In this document: positions 12,608 to 23,636 of the stretch, one piece after another | Position numbering within the stretch: the stretch's first letter is position 1 | Layout of the letters: the number at the start of each line of letters is the position of its first letter | Notes under the pieces: model-generated | Seen by the model: only the letters and a program-made list of their open reading frames with translations | What the model was told of the DNA's origin: nothing | Databases searched by the model: none | Position numbers and translations under genes: made by a program | Source of the DNA: Sisyra terminalis | Taxonomy: Eukaryota > Arthropoda > Insecta > Neuroptera > Sisyridae | NCBI GenBank assembly: GCA_958496175.1 | Contig: OY292275.1 | Coordinates: 51,909,701 to 51,973,700, forward strand | Direction of reading: 5' to 3' | Length of the DNA: 64,000 bases

Positions 12608-12864
12608 GTAATATAAGAGAATACAAATCGTTAGCGTACTAGATTTTTTTAAATAAGTAAGATGTATTCCGATTATCAGGATTCACCTTGGGCTTGTAAT
12701 GTTCTAACAAAAAAAGATAGAATATAGTTAAAAGTTCTACAGTTCTTAAAAAATTACCATTATGAGGATATCAAATTTGTTGTGAATGCCCTCGGAATGA
12801 CAGTTTTCTAATTGCCAGTGAAATTGGAAAGGAAAATCTATAAAAAAAAAAATACTAATTATAA

Positions 12865-13030
12865 TATTTTACTGTAGACAGGCGAGTTATATATCATTGG
12901 AAAGGTATTTAAAAGTTAGAGAATGATCTGTATTAATCACTTAGTATGATTATATTTATTATGATTAATCATTCTCTAACTTTTAAATACCTTTCCAATG
13001 ATATATAACTCGCCTGTCTACAGTAAAATA
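12865..13030. repeat. Perfect 63-bp inverted repeat with 40-bp spacer
   Basis: Positions 12865-12927 and 12968-13030 are exact reverse complements over 63 bases, starting TATTTTACTGTAGACAGGCG. As RNA or single-stranded DNA this would form a very stable hairpin. The right arm and the following 145 bases (to about 13175) recur with divergence at 61515-61705, where the left arm is missing. The repeat family itself is therefore not palindromic; the left arm was added here. Confidence 0.9.
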
Positions 13031-13262
13031 TTTTTTTTTCATCCCTCAGTTTTTACGTAAGGGATACATTCCTTTATTATTTTTAAGAAATGATAAGTAG
13101 TCTAACGTGTGTGGGTAATTGTGTTGTATCTTATTATCAAATTCCTTAAAATTCCGATGTTCCGTTCTTTACCATAGTGCCGTCTAACCGAGCGGTGACC
13201 ATACAACATTTTTCAAACAACTTACATTTTTAATAATAATAATTTTTTAATTGCATCTCAAA

Positions 13263-13264
<2 letters not shown>

Positions 13265-13305
<41 letters not shown>
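13265..13305. repeat. (AT)n microsatellite
   Basis: About 20 AT dinucleotides. The flanks (GACATATA before; ATTATTATCCATT, TTATTGTGA and AATAAAATACTTATCAAT after) match the right arm and tail of the Penelope-like element at 49711-49770. The microsatellite is thus an expansion of the short ATATATTATA stretch of that element. Confidence 0.8.
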
Positions 13306-13309
<4 letters not shown>

Positions 13310-13545
13310 ATCCATTTTTTTATTGTGATTCAGAAGTAAATAAAATACTTATCAATGTTAAAAGTAAATTATAATTTATATTTTTTTTATAGATTTTCCT
13401 TTCCAATTTCACTGGCAATTAGAAAACTGTCATTCCGAGGTAATCACTATATTATGTAGTATCACTATATTAGTAATTAATAATATTAACAATATTAATA
13501 CTATATTAGTATCACTGTATTAATCACTATTATTATGATTATTAT

Positions 13546-13600
13546 TATTATTATTACCTGATGATGACAGTCAAAAACTGTTGAAACGCGTCGTAATAAA
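13546..13600 (+). ncRNA. Hammerhead-like ribozyme core (49-kb family)
   Basis: TTATTAC, CTGATGA, a stem-loop ACAG...CTGT, then GAA, ACGCGT, C and GTAATAA. The outer strands TTATTAC/GTAATAA pair perfectly over 7 bp (stem I). ACGCGT is self-complementary and would act as a minimal stem III, followed by the cleavable C of a GUC triplet. This is the layout of a type I hammerhead. Two extra bases (TG) lie between CTGATGA and stem II and a T precedes GAA, unlike the textbook core, so activity is uncertain. Confidence 0.5.
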
Positions 13601-13781
13601 GTAATTTTTTAATAATTTACTGAAGATATGCCATGTATTCATAGCGAAACTAACTCACATCATTTTTTGAATTTCAATGGTCCGTACAATCTTCGTCCTT
13701 AAAATTTTGGCGTTCCGAAAATTATGCCGCCCTAGGTCCGGGCCTCACGGATCTAGGCGTAAATCCATCACTGCCCGTACT

Positions 13782-14903
13782 AAAACAATATCTGCATGCA
13801 TTCTATACGACAAAGGTCAATTTGGGCTAATAATGCTAGTTGAATGTAATAATTACGAGTAGAAGTTGAATTTTAATGTAAATTATTAAAAAAATCAAAC
13901 ATATTCATCTAGTAAACTGTAGATGAAGGAAAATTTGATGAATTAGAAATGGAAGCAAAATTATATTAAGCCCCTAATTATTTGATATTATCAACGAGAA
14001 AGAACCAATTTTCATTGAAATTAGCATTTGTGATTGGATTTTCATTCTGTATATATTACCATTTAATACATAAATTGTTGGGTTAAAATGACCAGTTTTA
14101 ATTAAAGCGGTAGGGAATCAATGTACCAAGTATGATGCAATAAATGTCACACATGAATCAACAATAAACTCAAGTTAATTTCAAAAAGTATACATTCTAC
14201 AGTTGCAATTTAAAGTTCGTTTTAAAAAGTTACCAATTGCGATTTCTTTAATTGATCGATTTTTATAGATATAATTATTTTTGATAAGCTTGTCATTTCT
14301 AAGAAATAACTTAGTTCTGTATAAGACTTAAGAGATAAAAACGTTGAACTTTGAATATTGTTTTTTTTGTAATATTGATTTTCAAGGAAATGTCAAAATA
14401 GCAGATAACACTTTGCAACACTTTGCAACGGTGATTTCTGATACAGCTGTCTGACCAATTTCAGAAACTCATAAACACTTCGTAACGGAAAATTTTCTTT
14501 ACTGACACATGCTTTTCATTTTAACATGTAAATATTCATAGATATTATACAGAAATCAATATTAGTGAATGAATAATATAAGTAATACGTGTTAAGGTAC
14601 ATTTTTGGATTCTACCATAAAAGTATCAATATACATAAGAAATTGATTTGGTATATTTTTATTTTGCTAGTTGAAAGACCTTTACCCCATAGTACGTGAA
14701 ATACGTAATTCGTATTCTAATCCTTCCATTATAAAGTTTATATTTTGAGAGTTAAGACTTTAAAGAATGCTTTTAAAGCTCCTTAATTGTCAGACTCATG
14801 ATAAATGTTGTTTTCAATTGAAAAACAATACCTGAAATCATATAATTTAATTTTGACCAAATGCAGCTAATTTATGAATAATTATATATGGCCTATGACT
14901 AAA
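13782..14903. other. Stretch without recognised gene
   Basis: No coding frame, RNA gene or transposon end was recognised. Around 14410-14430 the nonamer CACTTTGCAA is repeated in tandem. Confidence 0.5.
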
Positions 14904-14904
14904 T

Positions 14905-14975
14905 TTCTTTATTAAATACGACGCATTTCAACAGTCTTCGGCTGTTATCGTCAATAAATAATAAATAAAATATTT
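14905..14975 (-). ncRNA. Decayed hammerhead-like motif
   Basis: On the minus strand: TTGACGATAACAGCC, GAAG, ACTGTTGAAATGCGTCG, ending TTTAATAAAG. It aligns with the CTGATGA...GAAACGCGTC motif at 13.55 and 49.65 kb, with CTGACGA-type changes and a CpG-to-TpG change in stem III. An AATAAATAAAATATTTATCAA-like tract next to it resembles the tail of the 49-kb element. An isolated fragment; unlikely to be active. Confidence 0.4.
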
Positions 14976-15093
14976 ATCAATATTACGGCGTTAAACTTAT
15001 TTTAAAAAAAGTTGTTTTAAAGGTGGATTTACTCGTATAGTAAGCACTAAACAAGAAAAAGTAACTACAGCAGTACTACTAGAATAGTTATTT

Positions 15094-15660
15094 TCGATAC
15101 ATATGCGTAAAGTGAGGTTTTCTAGTAGGATGAAATTGATGCACGAGCTGAAGGGACTAATCATACACAACGAGATCGAGTGCGCTGTGTACCGCCACGA
15201 GGCCACCAGGCGAGTGGGGGTAGGCGCACGAGATCAAGATGTGTATGATGAGTCACTTTAGCAAGTGTCTCAATTTCGTCCTACTAGGTACCTCACTTTA
15301 AGCATAAGTATCGAACAAAATTTTTTGTAACGACTGCTTCTAAAGTTCAACAGAAACAGATTGAGAAATTAATTATTGTTATTTATATATGAAAAATTTC
15401 AACTCTATAGTAAGAATAATTTATAGAAAAATTATGAATAAAAACAACATTTTAGTTTAAACTACAGTCTAAATAATTACCTTTATTAATTATTTCTTAT
15501 CAAAGTTTATTTAGGTATCAATTTATTTTACTTTTGCGCACTGTTATTTACTTTTGCGCACGGTTTCTCTACTTTCGCGTACGCTTGCCACCACGATGAG
15601 AAAACGGCTCTTTATCCCCGCCACACAACGCACGAAAGTTCTACTTTAGAAGCAGTAGTT
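15094..15660. repeat. Interspersed repeat with inverted blocks, copy 1
   Basis: A TTTCGATAC..ATGCGTAAAGTGAGG block (about 15094-15145) is repeated in inverted form at about 15265-15320, and a 'ttctaaagtt'/'ctttagaagcagtagttac' pair lies further out (15338 and 15640). A diverged copy with the same order of blocks is at 59745-60300. Between the arms is GC-richer sequence without a recognised coding frame. Probably a non-autonomous DNA element; its exact ends were not resolved. Confidence 0.5.
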
Positions 15661-16499
15661 ACAAAAAATATTTTTAAAGTTTCCATTAACAATATATCAA
15701 TAAAAACAGTTAAAATTATATTTGAAGATCACATATTTATATTTTTCAAAACCATTTTTGTTTAAATATGGTTCTATAAATTTAAAAAATAAAAGCCTTT
15801 TATTAATTATCTGTCATCATAAGCCACACTTCGTTTACAGAAAAAAAATGTTAAACACAAACTTCAGATGAACGAGGATTAGATTAATTTGGAACATCAG
15901 TTAGAAAATGAGAGAAGACTTTACTTTTAGAAAGCTCTCTGCTCTCTTCACCAAACAAATGGATATTCGGTTGAGTGCCGAACGAGCAGTGAGCTTTTAA
16001 CGTCAATTTTTGTGCTTTTATGGGCTTTTATATTTATACCAAGCTTACGTCTACGTTTATAGCTCCGGTGTTTATAGTGTGTCCGTTTATTTTCATTATT
16101 CAATTTTATCCTCACATGCGATAATTTTGTTTTTAGTTTTTTTATTTATTTTATATTAAATTGTGTAAATGTATGGAACTTTATGGGTCAAAACCGGAAA
16201 ATTGAATATTTACGACAACTAGATTTTTTAATATTTTGGTTTTTTGGGCAATAAACCATGGTTCTTGATAGTGACGTACATTTTACATAGCATACGATAT
16301 GTGTTCAGTGTTCTAATACATTCTTTTAACTGATAACAATATAGTTTAATTTTTAAACTTTATTAGATTTGGTGATCTCATTGAGGCGCTTAATATGGAA
16401 AATAACAAAATATTAATGAGTAAAACCTTTTGAAGATTTTTAAAATTTTTAATTTATTATTTAACATTTAAAAAAATAAACAATCTCTTATCGAGTTGA
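15661..16499. other. Stretch without recognised gene
   Basis: AT-rich, no recognisable coding frame, RNA gene or repeat end. Confidence 0.5.
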
Positions 16500-16515
16500 A
16501 ATTTCAAATCGATAA

Positions 16516-17055
16516 TTGACATTTTTGGCAAAAATTATTGTAAATATGCGTGTTGGTATAATAGATCAACAGCAATATACCGACTGTTTACTAAGAAAAG
16601 GTGACGGTAAACTGCCATTAAATATAAAGGAAGAAATCGAATTGCTACAAAATGTATTTTCAAGCAATGATATTATGGGTGAAGCGTATGGTAATTGCTT
16701 GGATAATCAAAATTATTTTGAAATAAAGATACAGATTTTGATAAAATTCGCAATTACACAATTGCCAAACTTCTTGGAGAATATAACATATAGGTACTGG
16801 GTACATTCGCAATTTGATTAAAGATCCTCCTGAAAGATCACTTAAATTAACTACGAATTAACTACGTTCTTTAACACTGTCAATATTTTAGATGTACCAC
16901 CACAGGAATTGAAATTAGAAAAAATAACGTTTTATTAATGCTGTTGCGTCATTTAGAAGTCTCAGAAGATTTTTGCAATGGTGAAAGTCTCATTGTTACA
17001 AGTTTGTGCAATGGGGTGGATTTTAGATCATCAATTTTTATGCTTGGTATATTGT
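16516..17055 (+). pseudogene. Helitron Pif1-like helicase C-terminal remnant
   Basis: The first frame (to the stop at 16819-16821) contains LLRKGDGKLPLNIKEEIELL, which corresponds to the conserved 'F...LL.IG.G..P......I.LP' block of Helitron/Pif1 helicases. After several stops, PPQELKLEK appears. A frameshift then leads into LLRHLEVSEDFCNGESL, which corresponds to the block 'PPHEL.LK.G.P..LLRNL....GLCNGTRL' near the helicase C-terminus. The segments are in the right order and spacing. Multiple stops and frameshifts make it dead. I did not find the TC and CTRR ends with a subterminal hairpin that would define the element. A domesticated cellular Pif1 is less likely given the decay. Confidence 0.6.
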
Positions 17056-19681
17056 ACTATATGTATCATTTTACACAGTAAAAAAAACGACCGAAGACAA
17101 GCCCACGACAAATTCGTAACGTAGTATGGAACGAAGTATAACAAACTTCCAAACTCAAAATTTATAAAAAAATTGAATCAATAATAAAGTTATTTGGGTG
17201 AACGTTGTTGAGTTCAAAAATATAATTTATTGAAGCTTTAGTACAAGTCCACAAAAGGTGGATTTAATTTTAGTTGCAAGATTCCAAACAACGAGTAATC
17301 AACTGACAATATACTAATTGATTCGTGATCAACAGTTAGTACATTAATAATTAAAATTTGACCAGAGTAGTCTATTTATAATGAAGAAAGCGTCCTTTTT
17401 TGATATGGGGCGTGTGAAACATCACCCGTTATTTCCGGGAAGAACACGTGTGGTTTAACACTTAACTATGGTGCATTTTTATCTATGGACCCGTTCGGTT
17501 TCGAATTTATTATTTGAAAATGAATTGTTTGTGGTCAGGGCTACTTGGAATCTTTTACAACTGTATATGATATTATATAAGGTGATAATTGATATTTTTG
17601 TAATCAAAAAAATAATGATTACTTAAGGGTTATTTAGAACAACGATTATAAGGCATGTAACTTAACATTTGTATTGTTTTACTTAGAATTTACACATATA
17701 TCGCTACTTGGGTAGTGAGATGTAGGTGTAGTGTGGTGTGATGGGTTGATAACTATAAAAGTAATCATTAAATGTAAAAATTTTCAAAATAATATGTTGA
17801 ACAGAGATTGTTAAACGCTGGAGTACTATATCAACGTAGCCACAATTCTTCAGGAAGATGTAAAAAGACAATGGTGTCGTTTCTCCAATTTCTTTAAAAA
17901 ACTAGATCATTTTCTTCCACGCAAAGGGGTGAATAGTGCTTAAACAGTGATAAAAGGATATAAGGGAAGATTTTATTCGCTGAGAAATTGCTGATTATTA
18001 TTGGTTGAATCATCCTTAACATTCCTAAAGCAAAATATTTAATTTTTACGGGATAGAAGGCTGAGAAAACCAAACGGGAAGTTAAGGAGTTGAAAATCTA
18101 TGCGATAAATTTTGACTGATATTGGGTCATTTCAAGGGGCTGACTTTTCATTATGAGGTCTAGTTTTCTTAACGGGTTATTAATTAAGGCGTTCAAGTGA
18201 ATTATAATGTGAAAAATTTTTAGTCCTGTGGGTTACAGGACAATCACAATACCATTTCAAAATTTCAAAAATGTTTGAAAATTATGATTTAAGTGAAAAA
18301 AAATATGTTTTTTTTTCCAATTCTACTGTAATCTTTGCAAAAAAATCATGATTTTACAATTTAACAAAAAAAAAAAAAAGAAACGCCGTGTTTAACTCAG
18401 TCATCCAGATACTGATACTTAAAAGGTGTACAAGATGGTATTTATAAAATACCAATATGCTAGATGTTCCAGATTTCATTCCCAATTTAATTCTGTAAAA
18501 AAATAACAATTGGAAAACCGAAAAAAAAAATCTTAAAATTTATTTATTCGGATGGTCTAAAACTTTAATATAGATCAGGGGTTAATAATGGGTTCTTTAA
18601 TACAAAAATGACCAGCAATACCGATAGCTTTAAAAAATCAATTAAAAAGTAAAAAAGTATTCTTGAAAGAATTTTGGTTTAACTTGAAATTTTTGTTCTT
18701 AGTCTTACATACATCTTATGTAATAACTGAATGCTTTCTTTTTCTTAAAATTTTATGGAAAAAAAAATAAAGCTGCTTCCCCGCTTAATGTCAAATGCTC
18801 TGCATATGAATATACAATGTACATTGTACAAGCCATAAGGCATTGAATCTGGGAGTGGTTTAGTCAAAATTTCAAATTTTCAACAATCAAAACAAATGAA
18901 CATCTCCAAATCCCACAATCCCATTGGCAAATAGCCACCAGCATTGACGCGTGTGTGCTGCCATCTGATGTTATGATCATTAGTGCGTGGCTTGGTTTGA
19001 ATACTTTTCATTTGTTTTAATTGATTGATTTTATTTGATTAAAAGTCAAAAAAGTGATCCAAGTGATAGTTTAAATAGTGACCAATTAATCAAGACAATT
19101 CTTTTATTCAAGTAAGTGAAATGTAATTTATTCTGAAAATCAAAAATCTCATATATCAATAGTGCCGGTATCGATTCAAATGTCAATTGCGTTTATGGTG
19201 GAAAATTTCCCATCTAAATAATTAAAAGGCTTTGAACTAAAAGAATGATAAATAAGCCCCGGAATCATATTTTAATGATGCTTTGTAATATGTAGGTACT
19301 AAAACCAAGATAATTTAAGTTTCTTACCACTTTTATTTTGCGTGGAAAAGAATACGTGAAAAACTAAAAATATTTTTTTCTTAAGACTTTCCCAACCAGC
19401 TGATTTATAACCAACAAAAATAGCCTCATTCAAATATTCTTTTTTTACTAAATTGGATAGTACTTGTGGTGTTTTTAGTATCAACACTGCTTTTTTAACA
19501 TATTTTACAAACTATAAGTCGCAAAATTTTAAATACGCATAATTTAAAATTTTAAAATATTTTAAAATTTTTGAGCACTTATTTGATATGTTGTATTCTC
19601 ACGTATACCGAATGTTATAAGAGAATTAGATTTGTTAGCCCAATTTGTAATCTAGGTATAACAGATTGAAGTTTTCTTGTT
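17056..19681. other. Long stretch without recognised gene
   Basis: Nothing coding was recognised. The 17.1-17.8 kb part is less AT-rich and includes a GGGAAGAACACGTGTGG palindromic segment near 17440, but no LTR pair or TIR was found. Around 18920-19010 there is another GC-richer patch without an open frame. Confidence 0.5.
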
Positions 19682-19951
19682 TTATGCATTGGATATTTTT
19701 CTTTGGTAAATATTCCACATGTATGAAGGTATTTTTTTACTTTCTACTTTCCATACGGTATTCGAGTGATTAATTACTGCGTCGTTGATTACCTTTTTAT
19801 ACCCTTTTCCTGTTTTGCTTATTCGAACGTGCAATCTACAATTGTAGTTTTGATGAAACTTTATGGCTTTTTTAATCCGCAAACTCCCTTCAATCTCTTT
19901 AAAAATATAAATTTTCCTGCAGAAAAATCCAGTTTTTAAATAATCAGTCAA
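19682..19951 (-). CDS. Unrecognised 89-residue frame, possibly transposon zinc-finger remnant
   Basis: A basic frame with the segment CRLHVRISKTGKGYKKVIND followed by AVINHSN and a YQRK near the end. The spacing C...R.....G....VI....NH loosely resembles the DNA-binding region of FLYWCH/MULE-type transposases (C.....R....G..L.V.....HNH). The upstream cysteines are not convincing and no downstream DDE region is seen. I cannot name a function. Low confidence that it is a real gene. Confidence 0.2.
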   Translation of the reverse strand: MTDYLKTGFFCRKIYIFKEIEGSLRIKKAIKFHQNYNCRLHVRISKTGKGYKKVINDAVINHSNTVWKVESKKIPSYMWNIYQRKISNA

Positions 19952-21223
19952 ATAACGAACATTAACGCATACAATCTCATCATTAAATGATTTGTTTAGG
20001 CATATTATATCATAAACATAAAATAATTTAATTTTGTTGCGAAAATATTAATAAAGCAACAAATAAACATTCAAATTAACAACATATTAAATCAACAAGT
20101 TTTAATATTTCATAAATTCCAAGAAAATTATAATTCAAACATTCTCCGGTTGATTTATCACTTTACAAATACTGACAGTTTTATTTGAAAACCCTTTACA
20201 ACTTATATCATTCTAGTCGTTTTTAATTTATTTAATTAGTAGCTTAAATTTTGTTTCAATCAATTTGCCTTTTAGCAAACGTCAAAGAAAAGTTTCGTAA
20301 AAGTGTGAAAAATTTTAATTAATTTCAGCCAACTTCAAATATTTATTCTCAAATAAATGTCTTTCCCATTTAATTTTTGACTTCCACAAAATTTATTCAT
20401 GAAGCAATTCAATTTACATCAATTCTTGCAAACGACTTAAATTCTTGATAAAAAAAAGACTAAAACTCAATTACAAAAGGATTCAACGTACATATGTCGT
20501 ATGTATTTGGAGGGTACTTATGAAAGTTCTGCATTAAACTTCAATTTTAACAACAAATAAGATACGTAAACATTGTATACACTTATCTTTACATCTTTAG
20601 CGTAATACGATGAAATTTTTTGTTTTATATTTCCTATTAAAATATCGTTTTTTTTCTCTGAAATACACTTGAGAAGAAACATTATTTTTACCAAGATAAG
20701 TGTTGAAAACTTTAAAAGAAACATTTGTGTGTTTTAATAAATAACCATTTCCGTAGGCCACATGACTTCTAATGAATCCTTTTTCAGTGATTATTTATTC
20801 AAAAATTCACAAAATTTTATCTTTGCGGTACAAAGTATATTTACTAGTATTAATTTCCATAAAACAAAACACACAAAATTGAGCTTTGCAAATAATGTTA
20901 AGACAGTGGAAAGTTTTAAACTTTACGTTAGCAAATTTTAATTTGCTATTCCATCGATTAGATACATTATTCACAGAGCTTTCAGACGAAATATTAACCA
21001 AATTCAGGTAATAATTATTTTAAAATATTGAAGAAATAAAAACATTACCTGTATTTTTAATTAAGAAAAATTGTATAATTTCGAGAAATACAAAGCATAG
21101 TATGGTAAAATTTTGCTAAGATCCCTGTAATCCAATTAATCTCCTACAATCCAAAATGTCTATGGGAGTACATATCTATCTGATATATGTATTGGATTTC
21201 GTTGTTTTAATTTAAAATTTATT
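19952..21223. other. Stretch without recognised gene
   Basis: The two minus-strand frames at 20518-20724 and 20807-21001 have no family motif. A segment near 20960-21030 recurs around 22525-22600 (ACATTATTCACAGAGCTTT), indicating a diverged local repeat. Confidence 0.5.
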
Positions 21224-21231
21224 AATTTCCT

Positions 21232-21833
21232 GGTATAAGCTTGGATCAGGAAAGTCGAGATTTTCAGAACTGAAGAGAACTATTCCAAATTGGTACGTAT
21301 TGTTTTTTCGAATGCAATTTGTACGTAAACTTTGACATGCCAGAAATGAAGAAGCGACGGTTATTTTCAAATATGTATTTATATTATAATGTAAAATTAA
21401 ATTTTTGTCTCAAGTTCATTTTAGCACATCCACAATCTGCCAACTTTGCATTTACGATTTTGTTTTTAATTTAATTAATTCGCGATATTTTGTTAATTCA
21501 ATTCTAATATGGTATAATTCTCTTTTTTGTGGCTAAATTTTTTATTATGGACCGATTTAATCGCGAATTAAATTAAAACAAAGTTGAAAATGCAACGTTG
21601 CCAAATTGTGGGTGTGCTGGAGTGTATTTGCCCAAACTAGACTTTATTTAGAAAATTTAATTTTACATAATACAATATAAATACATATTTGAAAATAACA
21701 GTCGCTATTTCATTTCTGACATGTCAAAATTTACGTACAAATTGCATTCGAGTGAACAATACGTACAGGAATAATATCGAAACCATTCGAAAACAGTTCT
21801 CAAATTTCGACGTTCCTGATTCAAGCTAATACC
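21232..21833. mobile_element. Foldback element copy 2, 8-bp duplication
   Basis: Same family as 9876-10302: the left end is GGTATAAGCTTGGATCAGGA and the right end its complement with a few changes. The flanking 8-mers AATTTCCT (21224-21231 and 21834-21841) are identical. This copy is longer, with both arms extending inward through blocks such as CCACAATCTGCCAACTTTGC and its inverted partner. In copy 1 only one arm of that interior is present. No transposase is encoded. Confidence 0.85.
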
Positions 21834-21841
21834 AATTTCCT

Positions 21842-22134
21842 TATATACCTACATTAAAAAAATAGTACACTTTGCAATGAGATCAAGAATAATTTATTTA
21901 GAAAAAATCTGCTTTTCCAATGAGGATCAACCCTCCACCCAAGGCAGCTTGGCTTAGAAATTTGTGGGGAAAAGCCAACCACTGTTGCAACTTCCTAAAC
22001 TTCATTTAATAATTAAAATTCTTAAGAGTAGAATGCGTTCAACAACTTTAGACATTATAGGAAATAGACTTATAGGTTTGCAAAAAGATGAATTGGATGT
22101 TGGTTTATTTCATGTAGGAACCATGGTAATTATG
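21842..22134. other. Stretch without recognised gene
   Basis: The 65-residue plus-strand frame (21964-22161) overlaps the antisense RT fragment that follows and shows no family motif. Confidence 0.45.
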
Positions 22135-22392
22135 GAAAATGTCCATATTTCAGGGAAGTAAGCTGTAGGATGTAAATGGAGATAATGTGCATTAGTGTTT
22201 TTCTGGGTAGGTGATGTAGAATTTTGGTTGTTATTAGGTCATATCTCGGGGATTTTTTGAAAGGAAGACGATTTATTATGCATTTAACTTCTGAAGGGTT
22301 TATGGGTTTTTGAGTTACATGTTTGTCGTGATTTGTGTCGAAGATCTCAGGATCGGGAATGAAGGTTTTTTCTAGTCGTGAAGGAAACAATT
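22135..22392 (-). pseudogene. Jockey-like RT N-terminal fragment
   Basis: The frame reads FIPDPEIFDTNHDKHV, then PINPSEVKCIINRLPFKKSP, then DLITTKILHHLPRKTLMHI and LKYGHFP, ending at a stop. This matches the region just upstream of and entering the RT domain in Jockey-clade elements: 'P....EV...IK.L..KK.PG.D.I....LK.LP......I..IFN..L...YFP..WK'. Both ends break off abruptly. It is not contiguous with the RT fragment at 23637-24549, which begins further downstream in the protein on the same strand but lies at higher coordinates, so the two are separate insertions or rearranged. Confidence 0.7.
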
Positions 22393-23636
22393 AATTAATT
22401 AAATATTTTTAGTCTTATTCACCTAAAGCCTTTTTTTGAAACGTAAAACCAATTTTACTCACCTGCAATTTGTGGAATTTATAAAGAACTCTGCGAAAAA
22501 TACTTCAACCAAATAAACGATACATTATTCACAGAGCTTTTAGACAAGGTATTAATGTCTGTCAAGTTAAGGTAATAATAGTTTTTAAATGTTGAAATTA
22601 TAGAAACATTTACCTATATTTTTAATTATGTAACAATGTATTTTGAGGAATAGAAAGCACAACAAAGTATTAACAATTGTTTATGATATTTTGACATTTT
22701 CATCCCTTTAATCCAATTTTATAACAAGGGGATCTTTGGTAATCCGGACCGTGTCTAAGCCGTAATCTCCTACAATTCGACATGTCTATAATAGTTCATA
22801 TCTTTAAAATACATATAATGGATTTCGTTGTTTTAATGAATGTGTTTTATAATGTGTTGTAATTATTGTTCGAAGAAAGTAAGAATTTTGGTTCAGAATT
22901 GTCACATTTATAACTTTTTTTTGATCACATCGCTACATTTGATAACGATCAATATTTATAACTTAAGTACTCGTATTATTGCCTCGGAAGTGACTTGAAT
23001 ACTATCATTTGAATTCCAACAGTAATTTATCATATTACAAGAAACTCTTGTTCAAAAAAGATCTGGACTTGAAAGTGATAACTTTTATAAACTATTACTA
23101 TCTTTGGAACTAAAAAAAGTAAACGATAATTGCAATTTCCCGCTTTTCAATAGTTATGCCTGCCGGAAAAATCGCATATATTAATACCTTCAACCAACAT
23201 GAGAAACTCAACTTTAGGCTTTATACTACGATGAAATCTGCGTAACAAATTGAAATTACTATATTTATCAAAACATCGTGAAAATCCTCGAAGTTTGGCT
23301 TATTTTTTTCTTTCTGTAAAAATGAAAAAAAATCATAAAAACTTGATTTTTTTTACAGATATGATGCAAACATTTCATCAAACTATCAATAAACAATATT
23401 CCATCATAAATAGTATCGAAAATCTAAAGTTGGAAATCATATCACCGCCGGGCATAGGATGTAAAAATTAAACATTTTCTTTAAAAAATGGCATATGATC
23501 TAAACTTTTCGGTGCAAAAATTCTCCTTTCTTCTCCACCCATCCCAAGTTCAGAAAATAAATTTCTTTTTCAACGGGTGCAAAAGTTGTCAACATTACCA
23601 ACACGTTAATATCTTCACATACGGTTATGGGAATCT
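22393..23636. other. Stretch without recognised gene
   Basis: The frame at 23250-23471 has no recognisable motif. The CCTAAAGCCTTTTT block around 22424-22440 recurs at about 24720-24740, a minor local repeat. Confidence 0.5.

Larger units (their letters stand above)
12790..13440. repeat. Large inverted repeat with perfect 60-bp arms inside the hAT
   Basis: Positions 12790-12849 and 13381-13440 are exact reverse complements over 60 bases, beginning CCTCGGAATGACAGTTTTCT. The left arm continues without a break from hAT internal sequence, so the right arm looks like an inverted duplicate of it. No target duplication flanks the pair. The interior holds a second perfect palindrome (12865-13030), a block shared with 61515-61705, and a long AT microsatellite. 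Confidence 0.85.
12059..13773. mobile_element. Decayed hAT-superfamily DNA transposon
   Basis: The left end CAGTAACGGATTTA and right end (complement of CAGTGATGGATTTA) form 14-bp terminal inverted repeats with 12 matches, of the CAG type usual in hATs. Flanking 8-mers CCTATACT (12051-12058) and CCCGTACT (13774-13781) agree at six of eight positions, both differences being transitions, as expected for an old 8-bp duplication. A minus-strand transposase C-terminus at 12245-12607 confirms the superfamily. GCCGCCCTAGG occurs near both ends. The interior has been rearranged by inverted duplications (12790-13440) and by Penelope-like fragments. Confidence 0.8.

Noticed and set aside
17240..17760. 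Possible LTR because of a GC shift and short TG/CA ends
   Set aside because: No second copy, no primer-binding site and no polyprotein nearby.
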